A DNA stretch of 15,668 bases from Bacillota bacterium (GTDB lineage Bacteria > Bacillota > Sulfobacillia > RBS10-35 > JAJYVN01): positions 4,493 to 20,160 of the forward strand of contig JAJYVN010000016.1 of the NCBI GenBank assembly GCA_021791995.1. The letters run 5' to 3'. Within the stretch, counting starts at the first letter, position 1. The number at the start of each line of letters is the position of its first letter. The position numbers and the translations under genes were made by a program. Positions 6,951 to 14,107 of the stretch are shown here, piece by piece. The notes beneath the pieces are model-generated. The model ran no database searches, was not told where the DNA came from, and was given only the letters and a program-made list of their open reading frames with translations.

Positions 6951-7997
6951 TCAATCCTCCCAGGTCAACGCGGACTGGCTCTGATACTCTGTCACCTTGC
7001 GCTCAAAGAAGTTCTGCTGCTTCCGTAGGTCGATCGTCTCAGAGAGCCAGGGAAAGGGATTGGGTCGCTCTCCGTATACCGGCACTAGGCCAATGCGTTC
7101 CAACCGTCGATTCGCGACATAGCGCACGTAATCTTCAAACATCCCGGCCGTCAAACCAAGAACTCCCTGCGGTAAACAGTCTTTGGCATAGGCGATCTCC
7201 AGACCCACCGCCCGCTCAATGGCTTCGGTCGCCTTCGTCTGGAAGTCCGGCGTCCAAAGATCCGGCCGCTCATGACGGATCCCGTTGATCAGATCCACGC
7301 CGAAGTTGAGGTGAATCGTCTCGTCTCGGAGGATGTACTCGAACTGCTGACCGATACCGGGCATGAGGTTTCGCCGCTTGAGCGACAGAATCATGGCAAA
7401 ACCGGAGTAAAACAAGATCCCCTCGAGGATGACGTAGTAGCCAATCAGGTTCTCGAGGAAGCACTGCGCACCCTCGAAGGTCGTGGTGCTGAACCCCGGC
7501 TGCAGTACGGCAGCGGTGAGCTCCAGCTCGAACGCATCCTTGGCCGTGATCGCGGGGATTTCGCGGTAGGCGTTAAACACTTCGCCTTCATCCAATCCCA
7601 GGCTCTCCACCACATAGTGGAAGGTATGGGTATGCACCGCCTCTTCGAAGGCCTGCCGCAACAGGTACTGCCGACACTCCGGATTGGTAACGTGTCGGAA
7701 GATGGCCAGAACAATGTTGTTGGCCACAAGGCTCTCCGCCGTCGCAAAGAAGCCGAGATTCCGCATCACCAGCACACGCTCACCCGGCGTAAGGACATCT
7801 GGGGCCCGCCACTGCTCGATGTCTTTGAGCATGGGCACCTCGGACGGCACCCAGTGATTGCGAAGCCCGTTCTGATAATGCTCCCACGCCCACGCATACT
7901 TAATCGGCATCAACTGATTCACGTCCACGGCCTCGGCGTTGATCAAGCGCTTATCCGCCACGCGGACACGCCCGGGACCAATGATCGCGCTACTCAC
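6951..7997 (-). CDS. nrdB: Ribonucleotide reductase beta subunit, class Ic type (R2c)
   Basis: Small subunit of class I ribonucleotide reductase; it holds the metal cofactor that starts radical transfer to NrdA. The start chosen is GTG at 7997, with AGGAG seven bases upstream and 13 bases after the nrdA stop; the frame extends to 8039 but that would overlap nrdA. The 348-residue protein has metal ligands at Glu88 (FFATAESL), Glu119 and His122 (EAVH), Glu192 (LEGILFY), and Glu226 and His229 (DETIH). The residue four after His122, where class Ia and Ib enzymes carry the radical Tyr, is Phe126 (HTHTF). Glu instead of Asp as first ligand plus Phe at the radical site are the marks of the Chlamydia trachomatis-type R2 with a Mn/Fe cofactor; every position is offset by one from the numbering I recall for that protein. 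The C-terminus ALTWED is the usual NrdA-docking tail. Confidence 0.95.
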   Translation of the reverse strand: MSSAIIGPGRVRVADKRLINAEAVDVNQLMPIKYAWAWEHYQNGLRNHWVPSEVPMLKDIEQWRAPDVLTPGERVLVMRNLGFFATAESLVANNIVLAIFRHVTNPECRQYLLRQAFEEAVHTHTFHYVVESLGLDEGEVFNAYREIPAITAKDAFELELTAAVLQPGFSTTTFEGAQCFLENLIGYYVILEGILFYSGFAMILSLKRRNLMPGIGQQFEYILRDETIHLNFGVDLINGIRHERPDLWTPDFQTKATEAIERAVGLEIAYAKDCLPQGVLGLTAGMFEDYVRYVANRRLERIGLVPVYGERPNPFPWLSETIDLRKQQNFFERKVTEYQSQSALTWED

Positions 7998-8010
7998 TCG
8001 GCACTCCTCC

Positions 8011-10785
8011 CTACTGGCAGGCCTCACAATCCGGATCATCGAGGGCGCAGGCCTTGACGGTCACAGGCGACGGGGTGTCTCGCCGAACCACCACATTCGC
8101 CGAGGCGCTCTTGGAGCGCATCCAGCGGGGCTGAACCCCATAGCGATTGACATCCAATGTAGACTTCTCGATCTGTGTGGCGGCCAGGGTGCGCAGGTAG
8201 TACGTCGTCTTCAGGCCGGACCGCCAAGCCAACAGGTAGAGGTCGCTGAGGGCGCGCCCACTTGTGCCAGAAGAATACAGGTTGAACGATTGGCTCTGGT
8301 CAATCCACTTCTGCCGTGCTGCTGCGCACGCCACAAACCACGTTGGGTCGGTCTCAAAGACCGTCAGATACTTGTGCTTGAGCGCGTCCGGCACCCGATC
8401 GATGTCCTGCAGCGAACCGTCGTAGTATTTCAGGTCGTTCACCATCTGATCGTCCCAGAGGCCGGTCGCTCGAAGGTCGGCCACCATGGACTCATTGATG
8501 ACCGTGAAGTCACCACTGAGATTGCTCTTGGCGAAAAGGTTCGCGTACGTTGGTTCGATCGACTCGCTCACCCCGATGATGTTCGCGATCGTCGCCGTTG
8601 GCGCAATGGCCATGCAATTGGAGTTGCGCATGCCGTGCTCCCGAATGGCCGACCGTACGGGTCCCCAGTCCAGGGAGGTTGATTCATCCATATCAACCTC
8701 CCCGCCTCGCTCCTGGCGCAACAAGGCAATCGTATCGATCGGCAAGAGTCCCCGGTCCCACTTCGAGCCAGTGAAGCTCGGGTAGGGACCGCGTTCGGCG
8801 GCCAAGCGCGCCGACGCCAGAATGGCGTGATATGAAATCACTTCCATACTGTAGTCTGCGAATGTAACGGCCTCCTCCGAGGCATAGCTGATGCCGAGCT
8901 TGTAGAGCGCGTCCTGAAAGCCCATGATCCCGAGGCCAACCGGCCGATGGCGCAGATTCGAACGCCGCGCGGCCTCCACCGGATAGAGGTTGAGGTCGAT
9001 CACATTGTCCAACGCCCGCATGGCAACACGGACCGTTTGGGCCAAAAGCTCGGTATCCAGGGCGCCATTTCGGATATGGCCCGCCAGATTGACGGATCCA
9101 AGGTTACAGACCGCAATCTCCCCGTCCTCATCCAGGCTTGGCTTGGTGTTCAGCGTGATTTCGGTGCAGAGATTGCTGCTGTGGACTCTCCCAACGTGAT
9201 CTTGGGGCGAGCGGATGTTGCATGGATCCTTGAAGGTGATCCACGGGTGGCCGGTCTCAAAGAGCACCGAGAGCAACTTACGCCACAACTCCGCCGCACT
9301 GACACGCTGGAATTGCCGCAGTTCACCCCGTTCCGCTGCCACCTCATACTCCTCGTATCGCTGCCGGAAGGCCTGCCCATACAGGTCGTGCAGATCGGGC
9401 ACCTCGTTGGGAGAAAACAGCGTCCAGCTACCGTGTTCCGAGACGCGCTGCATGAACAGATCAGGAATCCAGGCCGCGATGTTCATATCCGGCGTCCGCA
9501 AACGTTCGTCACCCACGTTGCGCCGCAGTTCGATGAACTGCGGAAAGTCTAGGTGCCAGGCCTCGAGGTATGCACAGACGGCTCCCTTGCGTTTACCGCC
9601 CTGATTCACCGCCACCGCCGTGGCGTTGGCCACACTCAGAAAAGGGATAATCCCTTGACTGTTACCGTTGGTCCCGTGGATGTGGGCCCCGAGTGCGCGC
9701 ACTGGCGTCCAGTCGTTGCCGAGGCCACCACTCCACTTGCTCAGCATGGCGTTATCCTGAATGCTCTCAAAAATGCCCCGCAAGTCGTCTGGCACCGTTG
9801 TTAGAAAACAAGAAGACATCTGCGGGAACGCGGTTCCGCTATTGAACAGAGTTGGTGTGCTCGTAACATAACGGTGTGTGGACAGCACCTCATAAAACTC
9901 AATCGCCCGCTCCTCTCGCTCTCTCTCCCCCAAGGACAGCCCCATGGCAACCCGCATCCACATGTGCTGCGGGGCCTCGATCCGACGGCCTTGGTCATGG
10001 ATCAGATAGCGATCATACAGGATCTGTATCCCAAGGACACCAAAGGCATCATCGCGCTCAGGCCTCAGGGCGCGAGCCATCCGCTCCAGATCAAACTCCA
10101 ACAACTGCGGGCTGAGCCGCCCAAGTTCCACACCACGTTCGAGATAGGTCCGAAACGTGCCGACGTAATCAAACGAACCGTGCACCACCGGGCGCCGCGC
10201 GACCTCCCGATAAATCGCATCCAGCACGAGCCGCGCGGCCACCCGTGAGAACCCCGGCTCGCGTTCGATTCGAGTCCGTGCCGCCAGGATCTTGGCCTGC
10301 TGATAGTCCGCAATCGAAATGCCAGGGTACAACCCCGACACGATCTCTTGGTACAGCGCCTCGGCCTCACTGGGCGGCACCACCCCGCGGCAGACCTCTG
10401 CGATCTCTTGGCGCAGCGTACCACGTTCGATCAAAAGATCCCGGCCGCCGCCCGCCGAAACCCGTAGACGTTCCCCCTCCCGGCGGGCCGCCCGAGCCTC
10501 CCGGTAGATGATGTAACGCCGCGCGACCGCGTACTCCCCTGCGGCCATGAGCGAACGTTCCACCTCGTCCTGGATTTGCTCGATCGGATACTCGCTGCTA
10601 CCGTGCGCACGCAGACGGTCCACCACCGTCTCCGTCAGGTGCCGGACCCGATCATCCACATCCGCCGCGAGGGGATCGGGATAGGGACAAGCGATCTCCG
10701 CCCGAAAAGCCATTTCCATCGCATGCCGGATACGCTCCTCATCAAACGGTACCTTGCGTCCATCACGCTTGACGACGATCGCCAA
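8011..10785 (-). CDS. nrdA: Ribonucleotide reductase alpha subunit, class I
   Basis: Catalytic subunit that reduces ribonucleotides to deoxyribonucleotides, 924 residues. The start is TTG at 10785, eight bases after GGAGGGG. Residues 1 to about 100 form an ATP-cone (KRDGRKVPFDEERI), the allosteric activity site. Redox Cys residues are Cys326 (SSCFL) and Cys560 (AVCNLG). The active-site loop SSNLCTEI gives Asn538, Cys540 and Glu542. The radical-path tyrosines are Tyr862 and Tyr863 (TTYYLRT). The C-terminal DCEACQ has the CxxC pair (920, 923) that is re-reduced by thioredoxin or glutaredoxin. The protein is longer than E. coli NrdA because of extra sequence at about 100-300, as in class Ic partners, though only one clear ATP-cone is visible. 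nrdB follows 13 bases after the stop, so they are one operon. The 181-base leader upstream contains palindromes. Confidence 0.96.
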   Translation of the reverse strand: MAIVVKRDGRKVPFDEERIRHAMEMAFRAEIACPYPDPLAADVDDRVRHLTETVVDRLRAHGSSEYPIEQIQDEVERSLMAAGEYAVARRYIIYREARAARREGERLRVSAGGGRDLLIERGTLRQEIAEVCRGVVPPSEAEALYQEIVSGLYPGISIADYQQAKILAARTRIEREPGFSRVAARLVLDAIYREVARRPVVHGSFDYVGTFRTYLERGVELGRLSPQLLEFDLERMARALRPERDDAFGVLGIQILYDRYLIHDQGRRIEAPQHMWMRVAMGLSLGEREREERAIEFYEVLSTHRYVTSTPTLFNSGTAFPQMSSCFLTTVPDDLRGIFESIQDNAMLSKWSGGLGNDWTPVRALGAHIHGTNGNSQGIIPFLSVANATAVAVNQGGKRKGAVCAYLEAWHLDFPQFIELRRNVGDERLRTPDMNIAAWIPDLFMQRVSEHGSWTLFSPNEVPDLHDLYGQAFRQRYEEYEVAAERGELRQFQRVSAAELWRKLLSVLFETGHPWITFKDPCNIRSPQDHVGRVHSSNLCTEITLNTKPSLDEDGEIAVCNLGSVNLAGHIRNGALDTELLAQTVRVAMRALDNVIDLNLYPVEAARRSNLRHRPVGLGIMGFQDALYKLGISYASEEAVTFADYSMEVISYHAILASARLAAERGPYPSFTGSKWDRGLLPIDTIALLRQERGGEVDMDESTSLDWGPVRSAIREHGMRNSNCMAIAPTATIANIIGVSESIEPTYANLFAKSNLSGDFTVINESMVADLRATGLWDDQMVNDLKYYDGSLQDIDRVPDALKHKYLTVFETDPTWFVACAAARQKWIDQSQSFNLYSSGTSGRALSDLYLLAWRSGLKTTYYLRTLAATQIEKSTLDVNRYGVQPRWMRSKSASANVVVRRDTPSPVTVKACALDDPDCEACQ

Positions 10786-10805
10786 TAGCTTGTCCCCTCC
10801 ATCGT

Positions 10806-10823
10806 CGGGGCACTAGTACCCCG
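10806..10823 (-). promoter_or_regulatory. Near-perfect palindrome in the nrdA leader
   Basis: CGGGGCACTAGTACCCCG is an 18-base dyad with one mismatched pair, ending 20 bases before the nrdA TTG and beside its ribosome site. CTATAG (10834-10839) and CTAG (10863-10866) lie upstream. NrdR binds paired AT-rich 16-base palindromes before nrd genes; these only loosely resemble them, so an NrdR site is a guess. The hairpin could also hinder translation. Confidence 0.3.
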
Positions 10824-10898
10824 TAGACGCAAGCTATAGTATCTGTATGCACAATGCAAGTACTAGATGTGAGATTCGAACCGGTTGGCCGTCTCAGT

Positions 10899-10937
10899 GG
10901 TAGGTATGGTCTATTCCACAGCCGATGGCATACCACC
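10899..10937 (-). repeat. Hairpin between trpB and nrdA
   Basis: GGTAGGTATG (10899-10908) pairs with CATACCACC (10929-10937), nine base pairs with one bulged A and a 20-base loop. It lies 30 bases past the trpB stop in the minus direction. No T-run follows, so it is at best a weak terminator or a leader hairpin for nrdA. Confidence 0.35.
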
Positions 10938-10966
10938 TGCTGCAACCGATGTCTTGTGATGGAAAC

Positions 10967-12199
10967 TCAGTCTCCCTGGAGCCGCGCAGCCACCTGCGCC
11001 ATGTCCTTGTCCCCTCGGCCGGAGAGGGAGACCACAACCAAGGCATCCCTACCCAGGTGATCGCGAACCTCCCCCAAAGCCGCCAGGGCATGCGCCGATT
11101 CGAGCGCCGGGATGATGCCCTCGGTTTCGGCAAGTTGCCGCATCGCCGCCAGGGCCTGGTCATCCGTCGCGGTCAGATAGACCGCCTGCCCACTGTCGCG
11201 CAACCAACTGTGCTCCGGTCCAACCCCTGGATAGTCCAGACCCGCTGAGATGGAGTAGGCGGTCTGGACCTGCCCCTCACTATCCTGCAGGAGATAGCTG
11301 TAGGAACCGTGGAGCACACCGGGCCGACCAGCCGTCAGACTCGCCGCGTGTTGCCCCGTGTGCAGCCCCATGCCCGCTGCCTCGACCCCAAAGAGCCGCA
11401 CGCCACTTTTCCTGCCAGGCCGCGCCACCTCGTTGCGGTCAATCCACTCCGCAAAGAGCCCGATGGAGTTACTGCCCCCACCGATGCAGGCCACCGCCCC
11501 GTCCGGTTGCCGGCCCTCGGCCGACTGGATCTGGGCGCGGGCCTCGCGTCCGATTACGGCCTGCAACGTACGGACCAAGCGGGGATAGGGATGGGGTCCG
11601 GCCACGGTTCCGATCACGTAGTGGGTGTCTTCCACCGTGGTCACCCAGTCGCGAATGGCCTCGTTCATGGCGTCCTTCAGTGTGCGACTGCCGGACGCGA
11701 CCGCGGAAACCTTAGCGCCCAAAAGCCGCATGCGAAAGACATTGAGCGCCTGCCGCTCCATGTCCTCCTCCCCCATGAAGATGCAGCACTTGAGCCCCAA
11801 AAGCGCTGCGGCGGTCGCCGTTGCCACCCCATGCTGACCCGCTCCGGTCTCCGCAATGACGCGGTGCTTGCCCATGCGCTTGGCCAAAAGAACCTGGCCC
11901 AGGGCGTTGTTGATCTTGTGCGCACCGGTATGGCAGAGGTCTTCCCGTTTCAAATAGATACGGAGACCGGTGCGCCGGGAGAGCTCCTGCGCCCAATACA
12001 GCGGTGTCGGTCGTCCAACGTAGTCATGCAGGAGCCGCTCGAACTCCCTGGTGAATGCAGGATCCGCCATGGCCTCGCGAAAGCCAGCGTCCAACTCCTC
12101 CAGGGCCGGCATCAACGTCTCGGGCACATACTGTCCTCCATAGATCCCGAACCGGCCAGGGCCCGCATCAATGGTCTCTCCATGCGTTCGCGCCGACAT
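10967..12199 (-). CDS. trpB: Tryptophan synthase beta chain
   Basis: PLP enzyme that joins indole and serine to make tryptophan; 410 residues, normal for the TrpB1 type that works with TrpA. The N-terminus FGIYGGQYVPETLMPALEEL is diagnostic. The PLP Lys is Lys95 in HTGAHKINNALGQ, the catalytic Glu is Glu117 in AETGAGQHG, and the phosphate loop is GGGSNSIG (240-247). GRGDKD near the C-terminus is also typical. The ATG at 12199 lies inside trpF, overlapping it by 32 bases, so translation is coupled. The normal downstream partner trpA is absent: the next gene is nrdA after 181 bases. Either trpA is elsewhere in the genome or the operon was rearranged here. Confidence 0.97.
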   Translation of the reverse strand: MSARTHGETIDAGPGRFGIYGGQYVPETLMPALEELDAGFREAMADPAFTREFERLLHDYVGRPTPLYWAQELSRRTGLRIYLKREDLCHTGAHKINNALGQVLLAKRMGKHRVIAETGAGQHGVATATAAALLGLKCCIFMGEEDMERQALNVFRMRLLGAKVSAVASGSRTLKDAMNEAIRDWVTTVEDTHYVIGTVAGPHPYPRLVRTLQAVIGREARAQIQSAEGRQPDGAVACIGGGSNSIGLFAEWIDRNEVARPGRKSGVRLFGVEAAGMGLHTGQHAASLTAGRPGVLHGSYSYLLQDSEGQVQTAYSISAGLDYPGVGPEHSWLRDSGQAVYLTATDDQALAAMRQLAETEGIIPALESAHALAALGEVRDHLGRDALVVVSLSGRGDKDMAQVAARLQGD

Positions 12200-12791
12200 C
12201 CCGCCACCCCCGTACCGCCGCGCAAAATGCGCCTATCCGCATCGGATCCTTTCGCCCGTCGACCTCCACTCCGGAGGACACGTCCACGGCGTCCGGTCGC
12301 GCACAAGCCACCGCGTCCGCCACATTCTCCGGGGTCAATCCACCCGCCAGAAGCATCGGCCGGCCCGCCCGCTCACGAAGTCCCAAGGCGGAAGACCAAT
12401 CCCACGCCTTCCCGGTGCCTCCCCCTCCCCTCGGTTCCGCCACAATCCAATCCGCGTCTTCGGGTGGGGGGCCCTCCCCGTTCCACCGTCGCAGCACGAG
12501 GAATCGGCGTCTCAGTCGACTGCAGTCCGCCGTCTGTTCCTCATCGTGCAGTTGCACAGCGTCTAGTCCCGCGCGCATCCCCAGTTCCTCCACCTCGGCG
12601 GCGGACTGACCTCGGAAGACACCAACGCGCAAAACGCCCGATGGAACGGCCGCGATGATGCACCGCGCCTGCTGGGGAGTGACCGCTCGGCGTGCCTGCG
12701 GCACGAGGACCACGCCAATGGCGGAAGCGCCGGCTGCGACAGCAGACTCCACCTCCTGCGGATCGCGGCAGCCGCAGATCTTGATCAGCAC
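12168..12791 (-). CDS. trpF: Phosphoribosylanthranilate isomerase
   Basis: Third step of tryptophan synthesis from anthranilate: an Amadori rearrangement of phosphoribosylanthranilate to CdRP. The 207-residue TIM barrel starts LIKICGCRD, with the catalytic Cys at residue 6. Other family marks are VQLHDEE, GGLTPENVADAV (phosphate binding) and DAVDVSSGVE followed by GRKD. The expected general-acid Asp region reads ADWIVAEPRGGGGTGKAWDW, slightly looser than usual. The start is GTG at 12791, overlapping the end of trpC by seven bases, with AGGGGG about 11 bases upstream. Stand-alone trpF between trpC and trpB is the common order in Gram-positive bacteria. Confidence 0.95.
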   Translation of the reverse strand: MLIKICGCRDPQEVESAVAAGASAIGVVLVPQARRAVTPQQARCIIAAVPSGVLRVGVFRGQSAAEVEELGMRAGLDAVQLHDEEQTADCSRLRRRFLVLRRWNGEGPPPEDADWIVAEPRGGGGTGKAWDWSSALGLRERAGRPMLLAGGLTPENVADAVACARPDAVDVSSGVEVDGRKDPMRIGAFCAAVRGWRDVGANAWRDH

Positions 12792-13621
12792 GAGGGTGGA
12801 ACCCCCTGCTTGGTCACGAGTGCTCGCAGGGTCTCCTCCGGATCGCTTGAGCGCACGAGACTCTCCCCCACCAGCACCGCATGAACGCCGGCCTCGATCA
12901 ACAGAGGAAACTCAGCGCGGCTACGGATGCCGCTCTCCGCCACCACGACGCATCCCGCCGCCCGCGCACGTGGCGCGAGGCGCACTGCAGTGGTGCCATC
13001 GACCCGAAAGGTGTGTAGGTCGCGATTGTTGATCCCCACCACGATAGCCCCCGCCTCGAGCGCGATCTCCAATTCCGCCTCGTCGTGCACCTCGACCAGC
13101 GTTTCCAGTCCCAGTTCGGCTGCTCGAGCGATGAAACGACCGGTTTCCTGACCCAGAAGGGCCACAATCAGCAAAACGGCATCGGCGCCGATCACCCGAC
13201 TCTCGGCCAATTGCCACGGAGCAACAATAAACTCTTTGCGGAGGATGGGCAGCGTGGACGCGGCGCGGGCCTTCGGCAGGTCCGCTGGCTCTGCGGCAAA
13301 GAAGCGAGGTTCCGTCAGCACGGAGATGGCGGAAGCCCCCGCCCGCGTGTACGCGAGCGCCAGTTCGGCAGGATCCAACGTCAGCCGCAGGGGCCCCTTC
13401 GAGGGGGAGGCCCGCTTGATCTCGGCAATGACGGCAAGGTCTCCTGCGACGCTGGATACAGCTGAAGCAAATGGCCGGTGCGGACCGGGCACCCTGGAGG
13501 CGAGCAAGTCATCCAACGGTCGCTCCGCCTCCGCCACATCCACTGCCTGCCGTCGCAATCGAGCTATTTGTTGCAGAAATCCGTCCGCCGGAACACTGGA
13601 CGAAGCATCGGCATGGCTCAC
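12785..13621 (-). CDS. trpC: Indole-3-glycerol phosphate synthase
   Basis: Closes the indole ring by decarboxylating CdRP to indole-3-glycerol phosphate; 278 residues, a single-domain TrpC not fused to TrpF. Motifs in barrel order: IAEIKRASPSKG (general-acid Lys), SVLTEPRFF, LRKEFIV (second catalytic Lys), LVEVHDEAELE, VGINNRDLHTF, VAESGIRS and VLVGESLV. The start is GTG at 13621, with GGGAGG about ten bases before it. Its GTGA overlaps the stop of the preceding frame, which encodes what looks like the end of TrpD; that is the coupled trpD-trpC arrangement expected in a trp operon. Confidence 0.96.
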   Translation of the reverse strand: MSHADASSSVPADGFLQQIARLRRQAVDVAEAERPLDDLLASRVPGPHRPFASAVSSVAGDLAVIAEIKRASPSKGPLRLTLDPAELALAYTRAGASAISVLTEPRFFAAEPADLPKARAASTLPILRKEFIVAPWQLAESRVIGADAVLLIVALLGQETGRFIARAAELGLETLVEVHDEAELEIALEAGAIVVGINNRDLHTFRVDGTTAVRLAPRARAAGCVVVAESGIRSRAEFPLLIEAGVHAVLVGESLVRSSDPEETLRALVTKQGVPPSC

Positions 13622-13695
13622 AATGCATGTGCCTCCCGCTGACTGCAGCGTCGCAGGTCCTCAAGCTTGCGCCAGGCCGCCCCGCCGTCGATGGC
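13618..13695 (-). pseudogene. trpD: 3' end of trpD (anthranilate phosphoribosyltransferase), 5' part missing
   Basis: The last 25 or so residues of the frame before trpC, AIDGGAAWRKLEDLRRCSQ and then REAHAL, resemble the usual TrpD C-terminus, where a Gly-Ala segment is followed by a final helix of the type AxxKLExL. The stop TGA overlaps the trpC GTG, as expected for trpD-trpC coupling. Everything upstream of about 13675-13700 in this frame belongs to another protein, so the catalytic core of TrpD is gone. The fragment is short, so the call depends on position as much as on sequence. Confidence 0.6.
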
Positions 13696-14076
13696 GCGAG
13701 CAAGGGGGCTACGGGCGAGCAACGCTGCAGCTCGAAGCTGCGGCCCGTCCTCTCCCCCCCCGAGGCAATAGAGGTCGCCTGACTCAGGCAACGGGCGGTC
13801 CGAGGAAGCGAGCAAGAGCTCGACGTCGAGCCCTCTCCAGAGCGCCCGGTTGGCGAGCACGAGGCCATTGCCACCGTCTCCGTAGGTCCCGAGAAGATCC
13901 GGGTGGACGACGACCACCCGGAGGGCCGGATGCCGGGTCAGCTGTCGGATGAGCGAGCCGGCCGGCGCGATCCGTCGCTCGGCAACGGTGCGCCCCGATG
14001 CGCTGAGCCACCACAGGGCCAGGCCGAGGACGACCGCGAGCGACCAGGTCGCGTAGGCGCCGTCCGCCCAGGTCAC
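13618..14076 (-). CDS. Chimeric ORF: membrane segment, GatD-like N-terminus, TrpD-like tail
   Basis: A 152-residue frame from GTG 14076. Residues 1-50 or so hold one hydrophobic helix (TWSLAVVLGLALWWLSAS) and a basic stretch ending RHPALRVVVV, like small actinobacterial membrane proteins. Residues 51 to about 130 (HPDLLGTYGDGGNGLVLAN, then GDLYCLGGGEDGPQ) match the start of GatD, the glutaminase subunit of MurT-GatD that amidates lipid II glutamate. GatD is normally near 240 residues with its catalytic Cys further on; that part is missing here. The last 25 residues look like the TrpD C-terminus. GatD does not normally carry a membrane helix in front. Three unrelated pieces in one frame point to an assembly artefact or recombination, not a working protein. 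A GTG at 13917 could be the natural GatD start. Confidence 0.6.
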   Translation of the reverse strand: MTWADGAYATWSLAVVLGLALWWLSASGRTVAERRIAPAGSLIRQLTRHPALRVVVVHPDLLGTYGDGGNGLVLANRALWRGLDVELLLASSDRPLPESGDLYCLGGGEDGPQLRAAALLARSPLARAIDGGAAWRKLEDLRRCSQREAHAL

Positions 14077-14107
14077 CGGGCGCCGCCCCGCCCCGGTGCG
14101 GCGCCGG

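Noticed and set aside
7998..8039. Longer start for nrdB
   Set aside because: It would overlap the nrdA end; the GTG at 7997 has a well-placed AGGAG and gives the usual NrdB N-terminus.
10873..10882. GATTCGAACC, the complement of a tRNA T-loop, between trpB and nrdA, with a D-loop-like TCAGTGGTAG nearby
   Set aside because: Neither strand gives a paired T stem, and no anticodon or acceptor stems fit; the two pieces are also in the wrong order and orientation for one tRNA.
11309..12658. Long plus-strand ORF opposite trpB and trpF
   Set aside because: It is a high-G+C shadow with Arg/Pro-rich, featureless product, opposite two certain genes.
13663..13668. AAGCTT (HindIII site) near the trpD/gatD junction as a cloning scar
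   Set aside because: TrpD-like sequence continues on both sides of the site, so the change of sequence lies further right; the site is likely coincidence.
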